A DNA stretch of 23,719 bases from Priapulus caudatus. Taxonomy: Eukaryota > Priapulida > Priapulimorpha > Priapulimorphida > Priapulidae. The translations under genes and the position numbers were made by a program. The stretch covers positions 180,738 through 204,456 of the forward strand of contig NW_014577062.1 of the NCBI RefSeq assembly GCF_000485595.1, in the 5' to 3' direction. Under the pieces are notes generated by a model. The model had not been told where the DNA came from. It made no database searches and saw only the letters and a list, made by a program, of their open reading frames with translations. This document shows positions 19,401 through 23,719 of this stretch, piece by piece. Each line of letters starts with the position of its first letter. Within the stretch, counting starts at the first letter, position 1.

Positions 19401-20379
19401 TCAGCAGTTATATATATATATACATATATATATATATGCTCTTAGTTTCTGATTGTTACTGCGGATTAACTTTCCTGTCAGAATACCCGAATGCATGTTT
19501 AGCATTGAGTGATTGCTGGCTGTGCTGAGTAGTGGGTTCGTCTATCTCACCGTTTGTTGCCTAATATTGTGTAAGTTCATGAGGTCTCGAAGAAGCTGAT
19601 ATCATCCTCAAATGAGCACGCAGCGTTGTTAGCCATATGTGGCCAGGGCGTAGTAGTCAATGTCAATATACAAAACAAACCACACTATGTTCACAGCTGG
19701 CGTATTTAAGCTGAAAGTTACATATTGCTTTAATCCCCTGCTGTTCTTTAGCTCTCGAACACTCAAAGATCACATTAATATACGACTTGTTAAGGAGTAA
19801 TGGATGCATGATTATTTGCGTTTGCGGTATATGTCTGTTCAAACAATGACACGCTCTTCTGCCAGTCTACACTAAAAGGTAGATGTAGACAGGGACTGTT
19901 GAATTGTGTAAAAGCAAGCTTGCTACCTCTGATTTTTTACCTCCTAGTTTCCCTTCCTCTGGTCTACTCCTCTAGTTTTTCCTCTTTTTCCTGTTTCTTA
20001 CTTTGATCTTCAGCCCTGCCAGCCAGCCAGATGGCAAGGTGCTTCACTGTGCTCTTTGCCCTTGTAGAAGAAAAACCTAATTAGGTGGATGCCACAGGAT
20101 GCAATCAAAATGGCAGCATCTCGAATGCCGTTGCATAAGGTCGTAGATTCCGACCAGGTAATCACTTAGCTTAGTCTGCTATGCAGCTGTATGTTGTCAC
20201 TGGTTCTCACTGGGGTACCTTCGTAGAAGCAATAATGACTGCCGTCTATGATTTGTAATCAGTAACAGATGGACATGTGTATCTCTCACCAGGGTGCGCC
20301 TGCAGTTGTTCCGGACACCCGGGAAAGGCTGGGGAGTGCGACCGCTACAGAACGTCTCGAAAGGAACCTTCATATGCGA
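7424..20379 (+). CDS. EHMT1/EHMT2: EHMT (G9a/GLP-type) histone H3K9 methyltransferase, 20 exons, 3' end outside window
   Basis: Seen: 20 GT-AG exons whose phases all agree join into 1122 codons plus 2 nt. Order: acidic N-terminus (1-494) with an ARKS motif at 141-144; Cys/His-rich RING-like region (507-613) including CPMC and CPHC pairs; ankyrin repeats (about 690-945); pre-SET (about 980-1094) with all nine zinc cysteines; start of SET (1095-1122) with GWG. Known for the family: nuclear enzyme that mono- and dimethylates H3K9 using S-adenosylmethionine; the ankyrins read H3K9me1/2, and the pre-SET Zn3Cys9 cluster supports the SET domain. Human GLP and G9a are about 1,200-1,300 residues; the missing part (catalytic SET core and post-SET) should add about 150. 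Most invertebrates have one EHMT gene, so GLP versus G9a cannot be decided. Start: ATG 7424 has A at -3; an in-frame ATG at 7385 lies 6 nt after an in-frame stop (7379-7381) and has T at -3. A coding exon spliced in at 7398 cannot be excluded. Confidence 0.93.
8582..8932. mobile_element. hAT-like MITE in EHMT intron 1
   Basis: Left end CAGGGTGCGAAATTAAC, right end GTTAATTTCTACCCCTG; both read CAGGG...GAAATTAAC inward. Flanks GTGCAC (8576-8581) and GAGCAC (8933-8938) are a 6-bp duplication with one mismatch. Interior repeats GGGAGTC/GACTCCC near each end. 351 bp, no coding frame. Confidence 0.75.
9099..9213 (+). CDS. EHMT1/EHMT2: EHMT exon 2, acidic linker
   Basis: Residues 379-416 plus one base, starting [12 protein letters not shown]. 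Acceptor ttatag, donor aaag|gtataa. Phase 0 in, phase 1 out. Low-complexity acidic/serine-threonine sequence typical of the EHMT N-terminal half; no domain. Confidence 0.75.
9214..9664 (+). other. EHMT intron 2
   Basis: 451 bp, AT-rich; nothing recognised beyond the splice sites. Confidence 0.7.
9665..9736 (+). CDS. EHMT1/EHMT2: EHMT exon 3, serine/acidic linker
   Basis: Residues 417-440 ([17 protein letters not shown]...). Acceptor ttcatag, donor aatg|gtgagt. 72 nt, phase 1 to phase 1, so skipping it would keep the frame. Confidence 0.72.
9934..9966 (+). CDS. EHMT1/EHMT2: EHMT exon 4, 33-nt microexon (tentative)
   Basis: Encodes [11 protein letters not shown]. Acceptor acctag, donor gcag|gttact. 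Phase 1 to phase 1 and a multiple of three, so the gene reads through with or without it. Composition fits the acidic linker. No conserved residues confirm it, so it rests on splice sites, phase and lack of a stop. Confidence 0.5.
10156..10283 (+). CDS. EHMT1/EHMT2: EHMT exon 5, linker before the Cys-rich region
   Basis: Residues 452-494 ([20 protein letters not shown]...). Acceptor ttggcag, donor ctgcag|gtaatg. Phase 1 in, phase 0 out. Ends in [23 protein letters not shown], a less repetitive stretch leading into the zinc region. Confidence 0.8.
10369..10409. repeat. (TA)n microsatellite in EHMT intron 5
   Basis: About 20 uninterrupted TA units. Confidence 0.97.
10571..10687 (+). CDS. EHMT1/EHMT2: EHMT exon 6, start of Cys-rich RING-like region
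   Basis: Residues 495-533. [10 protein letters not shown] and KCQALNTID align with the LPPCRCR and KCMATESVD segments at the start of the GLP/G9a cysteine-rich region. Acceptor atatatag, donor gacaaa|gtaggt. Phase 0 both ends. Confidence 0.9.
10688..11075 (+). other. EHMT intron 6
   Basis: 388 bp, AT-rich, with a short TA run near 10744; no other feature seen. Confidence 0.7.
11076..11219 (+). CDS. EHMT1/EHMT2: EHMT exon 7, Cys-rich RING-like region
   Basis: Residues 534-581. Contains GCC, VCEVHR and [11 protein letters not shown], corresponding to GLP GC, LCETHR and HHCCPGCGYFC. Presumed zinc ligands C537, C559, H562, C571, C572, C575 and C579. Acceptor tttacag, donor acgcag|gtatgc. Confidence 0.92.
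11323..11996. mobile_element. pogo/Tigger-like MITE in EHMT intron 7
   Basis: Ends CAGTAAAACTGGCATAAG (11323-11340) and CTTATGCGAGTTTTACTG (11979-11996) are inverted repeats with one mismatch, flanked by TA on both sides. This fits the Tc1/mariner superfamily, pogo/Tigger group. The left portion repeats CGTCATTTTG(T/A)CGACTTA in both orientations. 674 bp, no transposase frame. Confidence 0.8.
12192..12373 (+). CDS. EHMT1/EHMT2: EHMT exon 8, end of Cys-rich region
   Basis: Residues 582-641. FHKDC and LCPHCG match GLP HRFHKACV and FCPHCGE, closing the RING-like zinc region at C613. The donor is agcgg|gtgcgt: only this choice joins the next exon in frame (GG plus A makes glycine 642). Confidence 0.9.
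12374..12812 (+). other. EHMT intron 8
   Basis: 439 bp with no recognised element. Confidence 0.7.
12813..12919 (+). CDS. EHMT1/EHMT2: EHMT exon 9, linker to ankyrin domain
   Basis: Residues 642-677 ([16 protein letters not shown]...). Acceptor cttgcag, donor gctg|gtacgc. Low-complexity serine-rich linker in the place of the variable spacer of vertebrate EHMTs. Supported by phase on both sides. Confidence 0.82.
12920..13412 (+). other. EHMT intron 9
   Basis: 493 bp with no recognised element. Confidence 0.7.
13413..13556 (+). CDS. EHMT1/EHMT2: EHMT exon 10, first ankyrin helix pair
   Basis: Residues 678-725. [10 protein letters not shown]...[18 protein letters not shown] aligns with the GLP stretch ALEKALVIQE...LYLSVKQGELQKVILML that opens the ankyrin domain. 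Acceptor ctgcag, donor ttag|gtaaga. Phase 1 to 1. Confidence 0.92.
13557..13862 (+). other. EHMT intron 10
   Basis: 306 bp with no recognised element. Confidence 0.7.
13863..13969 (+). CDS. EHMT1/EHMT2: EHMT exon 11, ankyrin repeat
   Basis: Residues 726-761. [20 protein letters not shown] is a standard ankyrin helix-turn-helix matching GLP TPLHAAAQKGSVEICHVLLQ. Acceptor atgtag, donor ttcag|gtttgt. Confidence 0.93.
14228..14350 (+). CDS. EHMT1/EHMT2: EHMT exon 12, ankyrin repeat
   Basis: Residues 762-802. [35 protein letters not shown] aligns with GLP AGANINAVDKQQRTPLMEAVVNNHLEVARYMVQRG. Phase 0 both ends, 123 nt. Confidence 0.94.
14490..14696 (+). CDS. EHMT1/EHMT2: EHMT exon 13, ankyrin repeats with methyl-lysine cage
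   Basis: Residues 803-871: two repeats, [17 protein letters not shown] and [22 protein letters not shown]841, W846 and E849 occupy the places of the GLP cage residues W839, W844 and E847 that bind mono/dimethyl-lysine 9 of H3. Acceptor caacag, donor gatgtc|gtaagc. Confidence 0.95.
14697..15512 (+). other. EHMT intron 13 with a GGCC-motif repeat
   Basis: 816 bp. T-rich around 14850-14895. Between about 15085 and 15410 a degenerate motif of the form GGCC(T/G)TG(A/G)TGCCC recurs at both ends and in the middle, suggesting an old repeat whose boundaries I could not define. Confidence 0.45.
15513..15628 (+). CDS. EHMT1/EHMT2: EHMT exon 14, ankyrin repeat
   Basis: Residues 872-909. [21 protein letters not shown] matches GLP ENICLHWASFTGSAAIAEVLL; W879 corresponds to cage W877. 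Acceptor ttttcag, donor ccact|gtatgt, leaving two bases for L910. Confidence 0.94.
15676..15775. repeat. GT/GC-rich alternating purine-pyrimidine tract in EHMT intron 14
   Basis: About 100 bp of imperfect GTGTGC and GTGCGT units, 48 bp after the donor of exon 14. Low-complexity microsatellite. Confidence 0.85.
15927..16029 (+). CDS. EHMT1/EHMT2: EHMT exon 15, last full ankyrin repeat
   Basis: Residues 910-944. [31 protein letters not shown] aligns with GLP [31 protein letters not shown]. Acceptor tttcag, donor atatcc|gtgagt. The 3' end of this exon is copied in decayed form about 244 bp downstream. Confidence 0.94.
16030..16470 (+). repeat. Tandem duplication, about 244 bp, in EHMT intron 15
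   Basis: The sequence after exon 15 (GTATCACGTTTCCACATCAT, GATTATAACAAG, CTGTCAATAGTCAG) recurs after 16273 with modest divergence. The copied unit begins inside exon 15; a third partial start (gatgtgataaatatagacg) is at 16431-16449. Confidence 0.85.
16222..16273 (+). pseudogene. Decayed duplicate of the 3' end of EHMT exon 15
   Basis: GAAAAACAAGCAGGACAAAG and the following CCATATCC resemble the exon 15 end (gaaaaacaaccagggtgaag...cgatatcc). The donor GTGAGTG has become ATGAGTG, so it should not be used as an exon. Spacing from the true exon end is 244 bp. Confidence 0.75.
16494..16600 (+). CDS. EHMT1/EHMT2: EHMT exon 16, ankyrin to pre-SET connector
   Basis: Residues 945-979. [17 protein letters not shown]...TEKVLHR corresponds to GLP TPERSDVWFALQLNRKL...TEKIICR. 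The acceptor catctag|tgctgc is inferred from phase; the donor is cacag|gttggt. Confidence 0.85.
16601..17023 (+). other. EHMT intron 16
   Basis: 423 bp; no recognised element. Confidence 0.7.
17024..17171 (+). CDS. EHMT1/EHMT2: EHMT exon 17, pre-SET N-terminal part
   Basis: Residues 980-1029. [16 protein letters not shown] and [14 protein letters not shown] match GLP RDVARGYENVPIPCVN and PEDYKYISENCETS. Acceptor atgcag, donor ctgcag|gtaggt. Confidence 0.95.
17172..17966 (+). other. EHMT intron 17
   Basis: 795 bp, AT-rich; two adjacent AATCTAGATT palindromes near 17655-17676, otherwise nothing. Confidence 0.7.
17967..18044 (+). CDS. EHMT1/EHMT2: EHMT exon 18, pre-SET zinc cluster, first five cysteines
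   Basis: Residues 1030-1055. [15 protein letters not shown] supplies C1031, C1033, C1037, C1042 and C1044, spaced as in GLP HCTCVDDCSSSNCLC. Acceptor tttacag, donor gatgcg|gtgagt. Confidence 0.96.
18045..18390 (+). other. EHMT intron 18
   Basis: 346 bp; no recognised element. Confidence 0.7.
18391..18506 (+). CDS. EHMT1/EHMT2: EHMT exon 19, pre-SET zinc cluster, last four cysteines
   Basis: Residues 1056-1093. [22 protein letters not shown] supplies C1074, C1078, C1080 and C1084, completing the nine cysteines that hold three zinc ions. GLP has [22 protein letters not shown]. Acceptor ctccag, donor ataaa|gtaagt. Confidence 0.96.
18507..20292 (+). other. EHMT intron 19
   Basis: 1786 bp. Contains a (TA)n tract and a splice-site-flanked 60-nt stretch (20098-20157) that would introduce a stop if included. 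A 154-codon open frame at 19064-19528 runs through the TA repeat and resembles no known protein. Confidence 0.65.
19409..19437. repeat. (TA)n microsatellite
   Basis: TA units with one C interruption. Confidence 0.95.
20293..20379 (+). CDS. EHMT1/EHMT2: EHMT exon 20, start of SET domain
   Basis: Residues 1094-1122 plus GA of the next codon. [19 protein letters not shown] and GTFIC match GLP VRLQLYRTAKMGWGVRALQ and GTFIC; GWG (1106-1108) lines the S-adenosylmethionine pocket. Acceptor caccag, donor tgcga|gtaagt. The next exon should begin with the glutamate completion and a YVGE-like motif; I could not find it before the window ends. Confidence 0.95.
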
Positions 20380-20442
20380 GTAAGTGCTGTTGCCTGAGGT
20401 CTAACCTCACCCGTGTGTTCTGTTCATCATCATGCATGCACT

Positions 20443-20444
20443 CA

Positions 20445-20475
<31 letters not shown>

Positions 20476-20489
20476 GCACACACACACAT
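20443..20489. repeat. (ACGC)n/(AC)n microsatellite
   Basis: About seven CACG tetramers followed by AC units. Confidence 0.95.
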
Positions 20490-21144
20490 ACAGTTAATGT
20501 CGGACAGAAAATGTTATAATAGCTGTTGACATTTATCTGGAAATATTTTTCATACTGCCTTGATATATATATATGATGAAGTAGGCTGGAGTGGTAGGAA
20601 GTAGGATGGGGTGAAGTGGTCTGTGATGATGGTGTGGGTTGGGAAGGAGTTATGGGTGGTAGGATGGTAAATTGGGGTGGAGATGTGTGTGGTGGGAGCG
20701 TATTGGCTTAGATTGTTTCGTGTGAGTTTAAGGGGGCGGGGATGTACGTGACATGCATGGGTTTTTCACACCTGCCTAAGAAGTAAACACATTTCACGCA
20801 ATAATTGCCCGAACATAATTCTAGTTCAAGCTGACGCTGGACTGTACATTTCTTCTGGGACGTACGACAAGCGCAAACCAAATAGGAAATTGTTGAGCTT
20901 AAATTCAATTACTATTTCTTAGGAAACAGTAATTATCGTGGCGCTTGTGTAACAGGGGCGGTCTCGGACACTGCGGTGGGGATGGTGGTGGGGAGAAGGC
21001 ACGAGAGATAGCGAGGATATGAAGAGGGAATTAGCCGGGATCGTTGTTGTACTCGGATGTCGGCCGTCAGTGCTTCCTGCAGTGCTGGTGCACTCCATGG
21101 TCATGCGAGTGTCTACATGCGGCTCGTGCGTGTGTGTTTTTGGC

Positions 21145-21156
21145 GGGGGGGGGGGG
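21145..21156. repeat. Poly-G run
   Basis: 12 consecutive G. Confidence 0.95.
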
Positions 21157-21762
21157 CCTTCACCCGTAGGCGACCTGTCGCTCTCAGACGGCTCCTGCGA
21201 CGGAAGTGCTCTAACTTCTAAGCAGAGATATTGAGTTTGACTAAGGAAATCTTAAAAGCTTCCCATTTACATTCTGCGATCTGGCTTTGATATTTTTTCT
21301 CGTCTCACTTTTTTTTACCTCCGTGTCGAAATGCGAAGTGCGACCGTCGCCATATTGGTTGCGTCGACTGCGAATCGTGCTGTGTGCTGAAGGATTCGAC
21401 AACGAGGCAGGGGGAGCAGGCGCTCATCTAGCAGTTTTGTATTGGAAGCGTTTTAGTTTTCTATGTATGACTTACATGGGTGGGAAAATATCAACTTTCT
21501 TCCATCACGTCGAGTATATATGGCCAGGAAGGAAGTGCAAAGACTTGTGGAGCTCACTTTACGCCAATGCTTTTCCACTCGATTGCTGTTTCAATAAGCT
21601 AGATAGGTGGTGGTGGATGAAATGATTTTGGGGTGATAACTGCCTCTGAAAATATGCCGAGGTTAAAATTACACATCTTTATCTGTTATGTAATATCATA
21701 AATGAATTTTTGGGAATTTTCATAAAAGTAAAAAGTAAAAGTAGTTGATTATGTACACTCGA

Positions 21763-22252
21763 TTAAAGCCGCACAATGCGCATCCAAACGCTAATTTCTC
21801 CAGTACTAGACTAGCAAATACTTCGTGTCATGCATAATCACACTACCTTATGACAAAATAAACTCTAGTTGCTCCCATTTCACTGCGCGTTTGCTTAAAA
21901 CCCACAAGAAAGAGGTGAGGAAACTGGCGCAAACGCCGACTGTTTGCAAACAAAATAGATTCGAAGTGGTGACGTGACGTCACATGTTTTTATCTTTGCT
22001 ACATCACCGTGCGCGTAATCCGAGCAACGCGGACGGCGTTGTGGGATTGGGGAAACTTGTCCAACAGATCGGCAGAATTTGAACCTAACTTGAGGTATTC
22101 TTCTAATATACCTTTTATAAGACAACGCGCAGTGAAATGGGAGGAACTAGAGTTTATTTTGTCATAAGGTAGTGTGATTATGCATGCCACGAAGTATTTG
22201 CTAGTCTAGTACTGGAGAAATTAGCGTTTGGATGCGCATTGTGAGCCTTTAA
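21763..22252. mobile_element. Foldback MITE with about 120-bp arms and TTAA ends
   Basis: Arms about 21767-21889 and 22120-22248 are nearly perfect reverse complements (for example CACAATGCGCATCCAAACGC on the left). TTAA is at both outer ends (21763-21766, 22249-22252), as in piggyBac/Kolobok-type insertions; TA duplication (Tc1/mariner) is the alternative. 490 bp, about 230 bp loop, no transposase. Confidence 0.82.
21975..21982. promoter_or_regulatory. Perfect CRE palindrome TGACGTCA in foldback loop
   Basis: Full 8-bp CREB/ATF consensus, preceded by another TGACG (21970-21974). It lies in the loop of the foldback element; function unknown. Confidence 0.35.
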
Positions 22253-22609
22253 GTGTAATAACTTATAATGTAATATTGGTGCACTGATATCATGTATACG
22301 TACAAGGTTGCACAAAGATGCACATAAAAGATACGTGCAGGTACGTAGACCCACAAGCATGCACGCAGGCAGGCAGACATGAAGACATGCACGTGGATAG
22401 GTATAAATACAAGCATGCGTGCAGAGAGGCAGCCATGCATTCACTTGAGCAGACTATATACTATATAGAGCAAAACGAAAATAGACGGAAAGAGGAGCTG
22501 TTTGGAAAAACACATTCTTTTATCATGTTACCAAGACATATTGTTGAATATTACAATTGGGATTGTAATTGCTGATATATTCGTTAATTTTTGTCACTAT
22601 ACACTATAT

Positions 22610-22805
22610 ACTATGCACACACGTGTGCACAAATATTGGACGGGTAATAGTAGAACTGATATTTTAGTTTAAACCTGTAAATCGGTACATACACCCTTAT
22701 GCACGCACGAGCGCACACACACACGTACATACGTGGATGCCCACAAGCACGTGCGCACGTATGCGCGCACACACGCACGCACATATACACGCACACATGC
22801 GTGCA
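22610..22805. repeat. CA/CG-rich low-complexity tract
   Basis: Imperfect CACACG, GCACGC and ACGTGC units, interrupted near 22630-22690. Confidence 0.8.
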
Positions 22806-23233
22806 TCCATGGAAAGTGCTGATTCTAGCACGTAGCGTCAGCAAACGTTTCTGATCCGCTGGTGAGAGGAGAGGCGTGACAGAAAATGTTTTCTGATAAT
22901 ATGCAGTGGCGGCTGCCACTTCTTAATGCGGTCGATAATACTCATCCATTTTCTACTACTTGCATCGATATAGGAATAATCGCATGAATACAGAAATATA
23001 TTCATGATTCACGGATGGACATGGTGAGTTTTCTGCCTCCCCCCCCCCCACTGCGCTGCACGTCACAGTGAGTGCGTGTTGGCTTCTCACGTGAGTTGCG
23101 CTATGCTGTCATGTTTGCTAAAGCAGATCATATATGTTCCCGAGCGTCGAAGGACGCCAGAGTTTCGTTACGAAATCTTTCTCCGAATTCAGACAGCGAT
23201 CCGTCTACGTTTAATTGCAACCTGACTGAAAAC

Positions 23234-23234
<1 letters not shown>

Positions 23235-23277
<43 letters not shown>

Positions 23278-23308
23278 TGAGATGAGTGTGTGTGTGAGAG
23301 AGAGAGAA
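23235..23308. repeat. (GA)n microsatellite with short GT tract
   Basis: GA repeats 23235-23276 and 23296-23307 around a short GT run. Confidence 0.95.
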
Positions 23309-23548
23309 TAAGATATCACCGTGTAGAATCACTGTACGAGTGCTATGCAGCTGTCGGCTCTGCTGAGGAGAGGGTGACCTTAGCTTGAGAGGGTGACCTT
23401 AGCGTCTGTCTGTCCATGTATCGCACACGCACAGTTGCGGAAAATGATAGTTGTCCGTGACGGGCGCGTGTTAGACGTGTTGTCGCGCCTGTTGGATTAG
23501 TGGTGCGAGAAAAGAAGCACACGAATGTACACGAGCTCTTCTATTTCA

Positions 23549-23719
23549 GTCAGGCAGGTAGACAGGGAGGCAGGTAGACACGCAGGCATGCACGCAGGCA
23601 GGGAGGCAGGTAGACACGCATGCGTGCACGCAGGCAGGGAGGCAGGTAGACACGCATGCGTGCACGCAGGCAGGGAGGCAGGTAGACACGCATGCGTGCG
23701 CGCAGGCAGGGAGGCAGGG
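23549..23719. repeat. 36-bp minisatellite, continues past right edge
   Basis: At least three near-identical 36-bp units built from GGCAGGTAGACACGCATGCG and CAGGCAGGGAG, with degenerate units to the left. Contains the palindrome ACGCATGCGT. Array is cut by the window end. Confidence 0.9.

Larger units (their letters stand above)
20380..23719 (+). other. EHMT intron 20, open at the right edge
   Basis: At least 3.3 kb. It has several simple repeats, a purine-rich G/A/T-biased stretch (20575-20735), a foldback element and a minisatellite. No YVGE, NHxCxPN or post-SET CxCGxxxC coding segment was found, so the remaining SET exons are presumed outside. Confidence 0.6.

Noticed and set aside
19064-19528. 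154-codon open frame in EHMT intron 19
   Set aside because: Runs through a TA microsatellite, resembles no family, and lies between two in-phase EHMT exons.
20098-20157. 60-nt stretch with AG before and GT after, possible extra exon
   Set aside because: In the phase set by exon 19 it hits TAG; exons 19 and 20 join perfectly without it and match GLP without a gap.
20708-20908. Cys-rich 66-codon frame on the minus strand
   Set aside because: Cysteine spacing fits no zinc-binding family I know; no splice or expression support.
21287-21625. 112-codon + strand frame in the last intron
   Set aside because: Contains none of the SET or post-SET motifs expected next and looks like translated non-coding DNA.
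23549-23719. Regular repeats as a CRISPR array
   Set aside because: Units are contiguous without unique spacers, and the DNA is clearly animal.

Overview
The window is nuclear DNA from an animal, most likely an invertebrate. It contains one recognisable gene, which is intron-rich with ordinary GT-AG introns, surrounded by small DNA transposons, microsatellites and a minisatellite. Nothing bacterial, viral or organellar was seen. I cannot name the species from sequence alone.

The gene lies on the + strand and encodes a euchromatic histone-lysine methyltransferase of the EHMT family (vertebrate GLP/EHMT1 and G9a/EHMT2), which mono- and dimethylates histone H3 lysine 9. I rebuilt 20 coding exons between 7424 and 20379. 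Every splice phase closes, giving 1122 complete codons plus two bases. In order the protein has an acidic/serine-rich N-terminus with basic nuclear-localisation-like clusters and an ARKS motif, a cysteine/histidine-rich RING-like zinc region, an ankyrin-repeat domain carrying the methyl-lysine cage residues, a pre-SET Zn3Cys9 domain, and the first strand of SET including the GWG motif. The rest of SET and post-SET, with the catalytic residues, lies beyond the right edge. The last intron runs at least 3.3 kb to the end of the window. The promoter and any 5' UTR exons were not located.

Positions 1-7250, upstream of the gene, are dominated by a large inverted repeat. A left arm (52-2548) and a right arm (5490-6879) are reverse complements, except that the left arm holds about 1.13 kb extra. 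Between them is about 2.9 kb flanked by a 46-47 bp direct repeat. That interior holds a hAT-like MITE (3410-3850), another TIR-bounded repeat (2849-3265) and a long (CT)n tract. A second MITE with an exact 6-bp target duplication (6897-7248) sits about 150 bp before the first coding exon.

The introns carry further elements: a MITE 24 bp after the first donor (8582-8932), a pogo/Tigger-like MITE with TA duplications (11323-11996), a tandem duplication that copied the end of an ankyrin exon and lost its splice donor (about 16030-16450), a TTAA-bounded foldback element with a perfect CRE (21763-22252), and a 36-bp minisatellite at the right edge. The items most worth checking are the histone-H3-like ARKS motif, the architecture of the large foldback, and the decayed duplicate exon.
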